Source: Niveibacterium terrae
Lineage (GTDB): Bacteria > Pseudomonadota > Gammaproteobacteria > Burkholderiales > Rhodocyclaceae
Direction: 5' to 3'
Assembly (NCBI RefSeq): GCF_048213115.1
Contig: NZ_CP172404.1
Location: 186,001-250,000, forward strand
DNA: 64,000 nucleotides
Positions 17,853 through 26,288 of this stretch are shown here, in pieces. The notes below the pieces were generated by a model that was not told where the DNA came from, made no database searches, and saw only the letters and a program-made list of their open reading frames with translations. Each line of letters opens with the position of its first letter. Position 1 is the first letter of the stretch. The translations under genes were made by a program, and so were the position numbers.

Positions 17853-18994
17853 GCCGACCTGCCTTCCGGATCCAGCGTGCGCAGCACTTCAGCGAAAGCC
17901 GCGCGTCGCGCGTCATCCATCTCCTCGTCCGCGACGTCGCTGAGGAAGGACGCGAAAAGCGCGCTCGTGTCGAGCTGACGCAGCGCTTCACGGCGGGCGC
18001 TGCCTTCGCCGCTGCGCGCGAGTACCAGCCGCTCCAGCGACAGCGCGTTCGGGTAGAGCTCGCGCAGCCGGCTCATCGGGTCGAGCAAGGCGCCTGCGTC
18101 GGTGAGCCGGGCATGGACATAATCTTCGGCATGGGGGTCGCTGCGTCCGCGTTCGATCAGCTCGGCCAGCGAGCCTTCGAGCACGCGCAGGTCGCGCCGC
18201 GGCGGGAGCGCGATCGCCTCGACCGAGACGGAACCGGCTTCGTCGAGTTCGACGAGCGAAACCGATTTTGCGTGCGCGACTTCGGACAGCGAATACTTCA
18301 TCAGCGAGCCCGAGTAGCGCAGCCGTCCTGCCGCGAGGCTCTGGGCCTGATGCAGGTGGCCCAGTGCGACATAGTCGAAACCCTTGAAGACTTCGGCTGG
18401 AACCGCGCCGCTGCCGCCTATCGACAGAGGGCGCTCCGATTCGCTCTCCTCGCCGCCGGAAACGAAAGCGTGGGCGAGCAGCACGCTGCGCCGGGCGCGC
18501 CCAGAGCGGCCGCGGATCGCGTCGAGCTGAAGGCGCATCGCCGCGGCGTGATCGAGCGTGCTCTCGCTGCCGTGGATGGACCTGACCACGGCCGGTTCCG
18601 CATAGGGCAGCGCGAACAGATCGACTTCGCCGTGCCGATCGGCGAGCCTCAGCTTCAAGGGCGAGCCCGCCTGACCAGCGACATGCAGACCTTGTCCGGC
18701 GAGCAGTTTCGCGCCGAAGCCGAGGCGTTCGCCGCTGTCGTGATTGCCGGCGATCATGACGACCGGAACGCCGAGTCCCTGCACGATATCGGACAGCGTC
18801 TCGTCGAGCAGCGCAACCGCGTCGGCGGGGGGCACGGCGCGGTCATAGACGTCGCCGGCGATCAGCACCGCGTCGGGCTTGATGTCGCGGACGCGCGCGA
18901 CGAACTCGCGCAGCAGGTGGGCCTGATCCTCGATCAGGCTGTGGGCGTTGAAGATCCGCCCGAGGTGCCAGTCGGCGGTGTGCAGCAAGCGCAT
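17849..18994 (-). CDS. sbcD: SbcD-type nuclease subunit (Mre11-like)
   Basis: The 381-residue metallophosphoesterase is the nuclease partner of SbcC. Metal-binding motifs are visible in order: TADWHLGR at residues 7-14, AGDVYDRAVPP, AGNHDSGERL and ALGHLHQAQ. The length matches the family. Its stop overlaps the sbcC start. Activity would depend on manganese in the cytoplasm, acting on DNA hairpins and blocked ends. Confidence 0.95.
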   Translation of the reverse strand: MRLLHTADWHLGRIFNAHSLIEDQAHLLREFVARVRDIKPDAVLIAGDVYDRAVPPADAVALLDETLSDIVQGLGVPVVMIAGNHDSGERLGFGAKLLAGQGLHVAGQAGSPLKLRLADRHGEVDLFALPYAEPAVVRSIHGSESTLDHAAAMRLQLDAIRGRSGRARRSVLLAHAFVSGGEESESERPLSIGGSGAVPAEVFKGFDYVALGHLHQAQSLAAGRLRYSGSLMKYSLSEVAHAKSVSLVELDEAGSVSVEAIALPPRRDLRVLEGSLAELIERGRSDPHAEDYVHARLTDAGALLDPMSRLRELYPNALSLERLVLARSGEGSARREALRQLDTSALFASFLSDVADEEMDDARRAAFAEVLRTLDPEGRSA

Positions 18995-19184
18995 CGTTTC
19001 TCCTCTTTGACGCGCATTGTCTCCTAGCTTCGCGCCAGGACGTTCTGCCGGTGGAGCGATATCTGCCCATCCGTTCTGCGCAGAGCTTCAACGGAGCGGC
19101 CCGTGGCGTAGAGCTATTCCTGACCCGGCGCAGTGATCGATCGAGCGAGTCCAGCGGTGAACTGCACATGTCGCCCGTATCGCC

Positions 19185-19218
19185 AAAAAGCGGACGGGCC
19201 CGCACGCGCGAGCCCGTC
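19185..19218 (-). terminator. probable terminator behind the PHP lipoprotein gene
   Basis: A 7-bp stem GACGGGC/GCCCGTC (19193-19199 with 19212-19218) with a 12-base loop is followed on the minus strand, after CGC, by five T (19185-19189). It lies about 27 bp past the stop. The long loop makes it weaker than the others. The remaining bases 18995-19184 show no convincing gene. Confidence 0.6.
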
Positions 19219-19244
19219 TCATCAAGCGCATCGCGCCAAGCTCA

Positions 19245-20867
19245 CTACTTCACCGTGACGAATATCGGGTTGGAATAAAACCAGAGGCTGGCATAGTTTC
19301 GATCGTTGATGTCATTGAAGCGCTGAGAGTTGTCAGCCGTGGTGATCAGCTGATCCGGTTGAGGCTCGCCACCGGAGGTCTGGCCGTTCACATCGGTACC
19401 CAGGTTGGTGCCGCGCAGGCGGAAATATTGGCTTTTGCTGGCAGTGGTGGTGTAGCTCACCGTGTAGTAACCATTGGCATCCGCCTTCCAGTCCGCGCGC
19501 GTGAAACGCTTGATTACCCTGGTCGTCGGGTTGGTCGCCACGCTATAGGCGCTCGAGCCAGGGCTGGCTTTGCCAGTCACATCGCCGGCAATCAGGTCGA
19601 TGTGATCGACCACGGGAACGCCGACGAAGTTGCCACTATTGATCGGCTTTTCATAGTTGTTCTTGGCGGGGCTCTTGAAACGGATGGTCAGAGTGACTGG
19701 AGCTCCGCTCGCCACGGAGAGATCGCCCCCCATCTCTTTTTTGCCCGAACCGCTGGCGGCACTGAAGTCGAGAGCGTTGATCAAGTCACCGAACACCGCG
19801 AACATTTTTCCCGAACGCAAACCCTCGAGAAGGCCTTTGACGTCCTTGCTCTTGGACCACACATAGTTTTTCGCGTATTCGCCGGGGAAGTAGCCACTGC
19901 TGTATTGCGTGGTGGTTTTGAAGTGGCTGTCGGAATTGGCGGTTGTCCAGATGTGGCGGCCTTCACCGAGCAGCGCATCCCAGACGCCGCCGAGCTTGGC
20001 GACAAAGTAGTCGGCCCCTCCGTAGGTGCGGTTGGGCAGGTAGGCGTCGGTATAGGGCTTGTCATAGCCACCGCGATTCGGCTCCATCTGATTGCCGGGC
20101 ATGCCCTCGATGGTAAAGAGGAGATCGGGGGCCAAGTCATTGAAGGAGCGCAAATCACTGATGGTATAGACCGGCTTGCGTGATGGGTGATTCAACTGCA
20201 TGAAGCTGGTGGTCGGATAATTGGTCTTGAGCCAAGCGATGCCCTGCAGCGCATCAGCCGCTGTGCTGTTATACCGGGTGCTGCCGAACTTGGTCTTCCA
20301 CGCCGCTACGCTCGCGCTATCGAAGGAACTCTCCGCCAGTGTGGAAAAGAAATACTGGAAGGCCTTGAACCCATCAGTATCCGCAACCAGTGTTTTTCCA
20401 TCCGCGCCAGTCTTGAAGATGCCGACGTTGATGTGATCGTGGGTCGGCATGTCCCATTCCGAGAGCGAGAAGATGTTCTTGTCCGCATATGTGCCTGCGG
20501 CCTGCAGGGCCTGAATGCGCGGAATCTCGTATTGCTCCATGCCTTGAGCAAACGGAATGGCCGTCTTGAGCGTGTTGCCATCATTGTCGCGAGACGAGGA
20601 TCGCAGGTGATTGCTCACTGCCAGCCAGTCCAGGCCATACGAACTGAAGGCCTTGCTCAGCACTCGGTCCAGCGTCTGCGATACATCCGCGTCGTCGGAT
20701 TGAACCGTGTGGCTGTGCAGATCACCTACCGTCCATTGACCGACCTCCGTTGTTGGGCTGTCTTCGCTGTTGCCGCAGGCGGCCAGTGCTGCGCCCAGGA
20801 TCAGCGCAGGCAGAAGGCGCAGAGAATGCGCGAAGAAGGGCTTTTGATGCTGAAGGAGGTGCGGCAT
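19245..20867 (-). CDS. secreted lipoprotein with PHP-type metal-dependent phosphoesterase domain
   Basis: The start at 20867 (MPHLLQHQKPFF) is chosen because it gives a lipoprotein signal with LAAC, lipidated Cys31, and an AGGA site 8 bp upstream; the product has 540 residues. The mature part opens with GDLHSHTVQSDDADV, the first PHP metal motif, then WLAVSNH, and later TTANSDSH, a late PHP histidine motif. A beta-rich C-terminal part ends the protein. PHP domains hydrolyse phosphoester bonds with two or three metals. An extracellular, lipid-anchored form is uncommon and its substrate is unknown. It is probably monocistronic, with its own terminator. Confidence 0.75.
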   Translation of the reverse strand: MPHLLQHQKPFFAHSLRLLPALILGAALAACGNSEDSPTTEVGQWTVGDLHSHTVQSDDADVSQTLDRVLSKAFSSYGLDWLAVSNHLRSSSRDNDGNTLKTAIPFAQGMEQYEIPRIQALQAAGTYADKNIFSLSEWDMPTHDHINVGIFKTGADGKTLVADTDGFKAFQYFFSTLAESSFDSASVAAWKTKFGSTRYNSTAADALQGIAWLKTNYPTTSFMQLNHPSRKPVYTISDLRSFNDLAPDLLFTIEGMPGNQMEPNRGGYDKPYTDAYLPNRTYGGADYFVAKLGGVWDALLGEGRHIWTTANSDSHFKTTTQYSSGYFPGEYAKNYVWSKSKDVKGLLEGLRSGKMFAVFGDLINALDFSAASGSGKKEMGGDLSVASGAPVTLTIRFKSPAKNNYEKPINSGNFVGVPVVDHIDLIAGDVTGKASPGSSAYSVATNPTTRVIKRFTRADWKADANGYYTVSYTTTASKSQYFRLRGTNLGTDVNGQTSGGEPQPDQLITTADNSQRFNDINDRNYASLWFYSNPIFVTVK

Positions 20868-20882
20868 TCCGGGTTCCTGGCT

Positions 20883-20921
20883 GTGAAGATTGAGCGCGCA
20901 CGTTGCGCGCTCAATCTTCAC
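20883..20921. repeat. perfect 18-bp inverted repeat in the PHP gene leader
   Basis: Arms 20883-20900 and 20904-20921 (GTGAAGATTGAGCGCGCA) are perfectly complementary around the loop CGT. The hairpin sits 16 bp upstream of the PHP lipoprotein start and about 130 bp past the end of the SNF2 gene. No T-tract follows on the minus strand, so it is not a classical terminator. It could be a translation-controlling hairpin, an mRNA stabiliser or a protein-binding palindrome. Confidence 0.85.
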
Positions 20922-21048
20922 GATGAAGCCCGTCGCCGCTACGCCCTTGAAAGACAAGGAATGTAGAGGCGCTCTATGACAAGCCTGTGAACCGCCATGC
21001 GCCATGGCGTCGCGAAATCCGACTCCGGAATTCGCCGGCCAACCCGGT

Positions 21049-24000
21049 TCAGGGCATCGGTGCGAGCAGCGCGGCGAGCTCCTCGGCGCCGAACTTGACC
21101 TCGCCGGCCTGGTGCTCGCCGAGGATGCCGGCGGCGAGTTCGGCCTTCTTCTGCTGCAGCGCGAGGATCTTTTCCTCGATGCTGCCGGCAACGACCAGTT
21201 TGTAGACGAACACGTTCTTGGTCTGACCGATCCGGTGGGCGCGATCGGTCGCCTGGTTCTCGGCGGCCGGGTTCCACCAGGGGTCGAAGTGGATCACGGT
21301 GTCGGCGGCGGTCAGGTTCAGGCCCACTCCGCCGGCCTTCAGGCTGATCAGGAAGACCGGCGCTTCGCCGGCCTGGAAACGGCGCACCGGGGTTTCGCGG
21401 TCAGTCGTCGAACCGTCCAGCCTGAGGTGGGCAATCTTCAGTTTGGCGAGTTCGGCTTCGATCAGATCGAGCATCGCCGTGAACTGCGAGAAGAGCAGAA
21501 TGCGTCGGCCCTCGGCGACCAGGCCGGGCAGCATGTCGCCGAGCAGCTCGATCTTGGCCGAGGCCTTGACCTTGCGGGCCGTCTCGCTCTTGAGCAGGCG
21601 TGGATCGCAGCAGACCTGACGCAGTTTGAGCAGCGCGTCGAGGATCGCGATCTGGCTGCGCTGGAAGCCTTTTGCGGCAATCGTCCGTTGCACGGTTTCG
21701 TCGACGGTCGCCCGGACGGTCTCGTAGAGGTCGCGCTGGGCCGAATCGAGTTCGACGCTGCGTACGACGATGGTCTTGGGCGGCAGCTCGGTCGCGACTT
21801 CCTCCTTGCGTCGGCGCAGGATGAAGGGCTTGACGCGGCGGGCCAGCAGTTCGCGGCGCAGGCTGTCGCCGTGCTTTTCGATCGGCGTGCGCCAGGTGCG
21901 GCTGAAGTCGGCGCTGCGGCCCAGGAAACCGGGCAGCAGGAAGTCGAACTGGGACCAGAGCTCACCGAGGTGGTTTTCGAGCGGAGTGCCGGTCAGGCAC
22001 AGGCGGTGCCGCGCATCGATGGTTCGTATCGTCTCCGCGGCGCGGCTTGCCGCGTTCTTGACCGTCTGCGCCTCGTCGAGGATCAGGCAGTGCCAGCGCT
22101 GTTCCGCCAGGACTTCGGCGTCGCGCCAGATCAGCGGGTAAGTCGTCAGCACGACGTCAAAATCGGCAATCTCGGCGAAATGTGCGGCGCGTTGCGGGCC
22201 ATGCAGGGCCAGCACCTTGAGCGCCGGGGCGCAGAGCTGGGCCTCGCGGCGCCAGTTGAAGACCAGGGAGGTCGGCAGCACGATCAGCGAAGGCCTGTCC
22301 ATGCGCCCGGCCAGCTTCTCGGTCAGCAGGTGGGCCAGGGTCTGGGCGGTCTTGCCCAAGCCCATGTCGTCGGCGAGGATGCCGGCGAGGTTCTGCTCGC
22401 GCAGATACTGCAGCCAGCCCAGTCCTTCGAGCTGGTAAGGTCTCAGGTTCAGCGCAAAACCTTCCGGAGCCGGGACGGCCGAGGGACTGCCCGCCCTGAG
22501 CAGCCGGTCCGCCAGCGCGGCGAGGCTATCCGGGCCGTGGAAGAGCCAGTTTCCGTCCTCGGCCAGAGCGCGTACGCGCTGCGCGTCTTCCGGGGGCAGG
22601 CGCAGCTCGACCTTGTCGCTGCTGTCGAAGAGGTCGATCAGCGTGCGCGCCAGTGGCTTGATCCGTCCGGCCTGGGCGTGAACCACATCGCCTTCGGGCA
22701 ACAGCAGCTCTATGTTCTCTGCGTCGTCTATCCGGTTGAGGCGGTCGGGATCGAGCCAGCGCGAATCGCGCGCGAACAGTGCCGAGAGCAGCGGCGCGAG
22801 CGGCAGGCGCCGGCCTTCGACGGTGATCCCGAGGTCCAGCGAGAACCAGCCGTTTTCTTCCTCATCGACGTCGGCGTGCCAGCTCTCGACGGCGAGGCGG
22901 CGGTGGCGAAAGCCGGGAGGCACTTCGATCTTCCAGCCTTCCTCGATCAGTTCCCTGGCGCCGGCCGCCATGAACTCCGGCCAGTCCTGTTCGCTGGCGA
23001 GACCCATCATCGCCGCCGGATGCGGCGCGGAATTGCGCAGCTGCAGCGCATGGACGGGAACGGGCTTGAAGCCGGCTGCGGCGAGGCGGGCCAGGAAGCT
23101 CTGTTCGACCGCTTCGTCGCGAACGACGCGGACGGTCTCGCCCGAAGCCAGTGTGAAGAAGGCGTGCGTGTCGCCGGTGATCAGCTCGACTTCGCCATAG
23201 CGGAAAAATGTCTGCGCGTAGTCGAAAGTGCCGATGTCGTAGCGGTGGCTGTAGTCGCGGTAATGGCCGATGCTCCAGACCGGAACGCTGCCTATCCTCA
23301 GCACCGGGTGAGGGCCATCGGCGATCTGGCGCAGCGTGGCTTCCGGGTCCTGGTCGGGAGAGGGAACTTCGGGCGCCAGTTCGCGCAGCGCTTCGGCGAC
23401 GATGCTCCGGTCGCGTTTGCCCAGAGGCGGCAGCGCGAGCAGATGCTGCAGCACGGGGGCGGGAACCGCGCTCTCCAGTCTGCCCCAGACCCCGTTTGCG
23501 GCGTCGATATAGCAGCAAGGTGAGCCGGGAATGACCTGAAGATCGTTGCGTTCATCGCCGAGGTGGGGGCGCATCTTCCCGCGAGCGTCCAGTCGCCAGT
23601 CGAGTTTTGCCTCGCGCACTGCACCCTTGGAGAGCTGGAGCAGGCCTTCGCTGCCGATCAGAAAGCAGCGCCCGGTCGCTGACAGCGCGCGCAGCGTCGC
23701 TTCCGGCGCCTTGTCGGTCAAGGGAATCGGTGTCCAGTCCCGGCCCTTGGGGCGCTGGGTCCAGATCTGGCGCAGAGCCTGCAGATCGGATTCAGAGACG
23801 AAGGAGGGCGGTGCGACAAGCGTCCGCTCGATGTTGTTCCAGTCGCTGGCGCTCGCTGACGGCGCGCCCTCCTCATCCATCTTGCCCTTGCGCATCCTCA
23901 CTTCGGCCTGGCCGGTCTGCGCGTTGTGGCTCAAAAGGTAGAACAGCATTTCGCTGTTTGCCTTGCTGGCTTTTCGGGGAGGAGTCTGCTTGATGCTGCG

Positions 24001-24345
24001 CAGCGCCTCGATCCAGGCCAGCACTCGGGGGTTCAGCCGGTTCGGGTCGGCGCGCATCTCGAGCGCGGCGAGCAGCGTCGCCGCCGCGTGCTTGCAGCCG
24101 AGTCCGACCGGGCACGAGCACTCCATGTACGGAGTCCAGTTGCCGCGGATGTCGCGGAAGAAGCGGATCGCGACCAGGTAGGGCTGGGCCGCAGTGCCCT
24201 GGACCGCGGCGGTGATCGAGTCGGCTTCTATCGCCAGATCCGCGACTCTCGCGACATAGTCCTGAGCCTTGCGGATCTCGCTGGGCGCACACCAGCGTTC
24301 GACGTCCTTGCGCGTATAGACTTCTGCGGGCTTGATCGGATTCAC
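21049..24345 (-). CDS. SNF2-family helicase with N-terminal SWIM zinc finger
   Basis: The 1098-residue protein has a SWIM motif (CSCPVGLGCKHAAATLL) near residue 80, a long middle region, and a C-terminal SNF2 motor. Motor motifs are ADDMGLGKTAQTLAHLL (Walker A), LILDEAQTVKN (DEAQ box), LTGTPLENHLGELWSQ, LLFSQFTAMLDLIE and DPWWNPAAENQATDRAHRIG. Such bacterial HepA-like proteins are ATP-driven DNA translocases, probably acting in transcription recycling or repair. It stands alone on the minus strand and appears complete. The specific role is unknown. Confidence 0.93.
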   Translation of the reverse strand: MNPIKPAEVYTRKDVERWCAPSEIRKAQDYVARVADLAIEADSITAAVQGTAAQPYLVAIRFFRDIRGNWTPYMECSCPVGLGCKHAAATLLAALEMRADPNRLNPRVLAWIEALRSIKQTPPRKASKANSEMLFYLLSHNAQTGQAEVRMRKGKMDEEGAPSASASDWNNIERTLVAPPSFVSESDLQALRQIWTQRPKGRDWTPIPLTDKAPEATLRALSATGRCFLIGSEGLLQLSKGAVREAKLDWRLDARGKMRPHLGDERNDLQVIPGSPCCYIDAANGVWGRLESAVPAPVLQHLLALPPLGKRDRSIVAEALRELAPEVPSPDQDPEATLRQIADGPHPVLRIGSVPVWSIGHYRDYSHRYDIGTFDYAQTFFRYGEVELITGDTHAFFTLASGETVRVVRDEAVEQSFLARLAAAGFKPVPVHALQLRNSAPHPAAMMGLASEQDWPEFMAAGARELIEEGWKIEVPPGFRHRRLAVESWHADVDEEENGWFSLDLGITVEGRRLPLAPLLSALFARDSRWLDPDRLNRIDDAENIELLLPEGDVVHAQAGRIKPLARTLIDLFDSSDKVELRLPPEDAQRVRALAEDGNWLFHGPDSLAALADRLLRAGSPSAVPAPEGFALNLRPYQLEGLGWLQYLREQNLAGILADDMGLGKTAQTLAHLLTEKLAGRMDRPSLIVLPTSLVFNWRREAQLCAPALKVLALHGPQRAAHFAEIADFDVVLTTYPLIWRDAEVLAEQRWHCLILDEAQTVKNAASRAAETIRTIDARHRLCLTGTPLENHLGELWSQFDFLLPGFLGRSADFSRTWRTPIEKHGDSLRRELLARRVKPFILRRRKEEVATELPPKTIVVRSVELDSAQRDLYETVRATVDETVQRTIAAKGFQRSQIAILDALLKLRQVCCDPRLLKSETARKVKASAKIELLGDMLPGLVAEGRRILLFSQFTAMLDLIEAELAKLKIAHLRLDGSTTDRETPVRRFQAGEAPVFLISLKAGGVGLNLTAADTVIHFDPWWNPAAENQATDRAHRIGQTKNVFVYKLVVAGSIEEKILALQQKKAELAAGILGEHQAGEVKFGAEELAALLAPMP

Positions 24346-24443
24346 GAAAACGACGGGGGCTGAGATGAACCGTCCATTCTATCAAGCTGTCAGCGAAGTG
24401 CCCGCTCGGGGGCGAAGCTCAGGATGCGCCCCGTGCCGGAGCT

Positions 24444-25187
24444 TTAGTTGGCCGGGCTGAGTCCTTCCGCGGCGACGAAGTCTTTCCATTGGCCGGAGAG
24501 GTGGGCGATCAGCTGGTCGAACTCGTCCGGCGAGATCGGGCTGCGCGGCGAGAAGAGCGGCCCCAGCGTGTATTCGCAGTCTTTCTTCTCGCCGACGATC
24601 AGCCGGGAGGCGAGTGCGGGGTCGGCCGCGAGCAGCCGTCCCAGATAGGATTTGGTGGTGATGCCCTGCGCGGATTTGCCGCTCAGCACCTGCTCCAGGA
24701 CCAGCGCCGGTTTCGCGACGAAGTAAAGCTCGGGGCCGCCCCCGGTCAGCGCGCGCTGGCCAGAGAAACCGTAGTGAAAGCCGAACACGGCGACCCGGGT
24801 GTGGGCCGAAGCGAAGAAGGACTGATCGCGGCCGGGCGCCGAGCGCGCGATCGAAAGCTCGGCATCGCGCAGCAGAGGCCGACCGATCCGGATTTTCGAA
24901 GCGTTCCAGCTCCACTGCGGATTCTCGAAGGCCATCATGTCGAAGACCCCCGCATCGAGCTCGATGTAACGCCGCCGCGCCGAAGTCCGCACCAGTACGA
25001 AACGCCAGCGATCCTGGTGGCTGTTGAGCAGCGCGAGAAAGCGCGGAGTCACGCCCTGTGTGCCTTCCAGATAGGGCGGGAAGGAATAGGCGCCGACCTT
25101 GACGATGGCCGGCGCGGCCCAGCCCGGACCGCTCAGGCCTAGCAGACAGAGCGCGCCCCAGCAGCGCAACAACAGGGATGCTTTCAT
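24444..25187 (-). CDS. orphan periplasmic substrate-binding-like protein
   Basis: The 247-residue protein has a signal peptide ending near GPGWAAPA, followed by IVKVGAYSFPPYLEG, the usual opening strand of family-3 (amino-acid type) solute-binding proteins. Later stretches such as YIELDAGVFDMMAFENPQWSW and GITTKSYLGRLLAADP fit the two-lobed fold. No permease or ATPase is adjacent. It could be an orphan binding protein or a ligand sensor. It is unrelated in detail to the tandem pair at 4066-5879. Confidence 0.65.
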   Translation of the reverse strand: MKASLLLRCWGALCLLGLSGPGWAAPAIVKVGAYSFPPYLEGTQGVTPRFLALLNSHQDRWRFVLVRTSARRRYIELDAGVFDMMAFENPQWSWNASKIRIGRPLLRDAELSIARSAPGRDQSFFASAHTRVAVFGFHYGFSGQRALTGGGPELYFVAKPALVLEQVLSGKSAQGITTKSYLGRLLAADPALASRLIVGEKKDCEYTLGPLFSPRSPISPDEFDQLIAHLSGQWKDFVAAEGLSPAN

Positions 25188-25335
25188 GCCCGTCTCCTTT
25201 TAAGGGCGGTGCCGCGCGTCGGAAATTCCGGACGGAGCGCCTTCATGCTGGGTGAGCGTGGACGCAAATGCAAACCCGCCTTGGCGGACGCCCCCGGGCC
25301 GGCGAGAATTCCCTCTTTTACTCAGCTCTGCTGAA

Positions 25336-25842
25336 ATGGGTCTGACGAAGTCCGCTCTGCTGCCCTTCCTGATGTCGGCTCTTCTCGCCGCCGCGCTTGG
25401 CTTCGCGTTCACCTGGCGTGAGCCGGCTCCGGCACTCGCGCTGCAGACGCTGGACGGGACTCGCTTCACGCTCGCCGCGCAGCGCGGCAAGGTCGTATTC
25501 GTGAGCTTCTGGGCGAGCGGCTGTCCGGCCTGCGTCCGCGAGATGCCGTACCTCACCGCGCTTGATGCGCGTTACGCCGGTCGGGGCTTGCGCAGCCTCG
25601 CGGTCGCGGTTCGCGACGAGGATCCCGGATGGGTTCGCGCCTTCGCCCGTCGCCACGCCCTGCCTTTCCCGGTCGCGCACGATGCCTCCGGAGCCGCGGC
25701 CAAGGCTTTCGGAGGCGTTGCGCTGACTCCGACCGCTTTTCTGATCGACAGGCGAGGAAGAATCGCGCTGGAGCTCGTCGGCGAACCCGACTGGGGAGCG
25801 TTCGAAGAGCGCCTGAAGGCGCTGCTCGCTGAAGCGGACTGA
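25336..25842 (+). CDS. TlpA-like membrane-anchored thioredoxin
   Basis: The 168-residue protein has one N-terminal membrane anchor (ALLPFLMSALLAAALGFAF) and a periplasmic thioredoxin fold with the redox motif CPAC in FWASGCPACVREMPYL and the cis-proline segment ALTPTAFLIDRRG. TlpA/ResA proteins reduce disulfides in the periplasm, for instance during cytochrome c or copper-centre assembly. I chose ATG 25336 because the anchor begins there; a GTG at 25252 would add 28 residues that look non-coding. The ribosome site is weak. Confidence 0.85.
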   Translation: MGLTKSALLPFLMSALLAAALGFAFTWREPAPALALQTLDGTRFTLAAQRGKVVFVSFWASGCPACVREMPYLTALDARYAGRGLRSLAVAVRDEDPGWVRAFARRHALPFPVAHDASGAAAKAFGGVALTPTAFLIDRRGRIALELVGEPDWGAFEERLKALLAEAD

Positions 25843-25845
25843 GCC

Positions 25846-26211
25846 TCAATGTGGCTCGCCGGCCTGCAGCGGAGCGGGACGGGCGGTCGCTGAGCCAGCC
25901 TCGCTCTTGGGGCCGGGCACCGTGACGATGCGGCTGCGCTCGGGGTCGAGCTTTTTGCGGGTCTGTCCCTTCGCGCAGGGCTGATCCGTATAGGTGACGC
26001 TGCCCGCTGCGACGCATTTGTGCAGATCCGAGCCGACCGGCCGGGCCGGCTCCAGAGGCAGATCCGCCCAATCGGGCTTCTTTTCCGTGAGGGTTTTCGG
26101 GGGAGCGAGGTCGCTGGCCTTGTCCAGTATCGCGGGACGGCCGTGTACGAGCCAGAACAGGCTGCCGACGCTGGCGAGGGCGAGCGTGAAGAAGACGATC
26201 AGGACGCGCAT
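25846..26211 (-). CDS. DUF4124-like small anchored protein
   Basis: The 121-residue protein starts with one hydrophobic span (VLIVFFTLALASVGSLFWLV) and then has a periplasmic segment LHKCVAAGSVTYTDQPCAKG. This is the cysteine pair and tyrosine pattern of the DUF4124 domain, common in betaproteobacteria and of unknown function. It converges on the TlpA-like gene with a 3-bp gap. It lies 77 bp past hemW and could be the last gene of that operon. Confidence 0.75.
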   Translation of the reverse strand: MRVLIVFFTLALASVGSLFWLVHGRPAILDKASDLAPPKTLTEKKPDWADLPLEPARPVGSDLHKCVAAGSVTYTDQPCAKGQTRKKLDPERSRIVTVPGPKSEAGSATARPAPLQAGEPH

Positions 26212-26288
26212 CGAAAATCGCGAAATGTGACGGGATGTGACAGTCTGGCGGCGGAAGACCGTGTTGTCCAGGCATCCGTTCGCGGGCT

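Noticed and set aside
19051..19278. Small plus-strand open frame between sbcD and the PHP gene
   Set aside because: It overlaps the PHP terminator and the PHP 3' end and shows no recognisable sequence.
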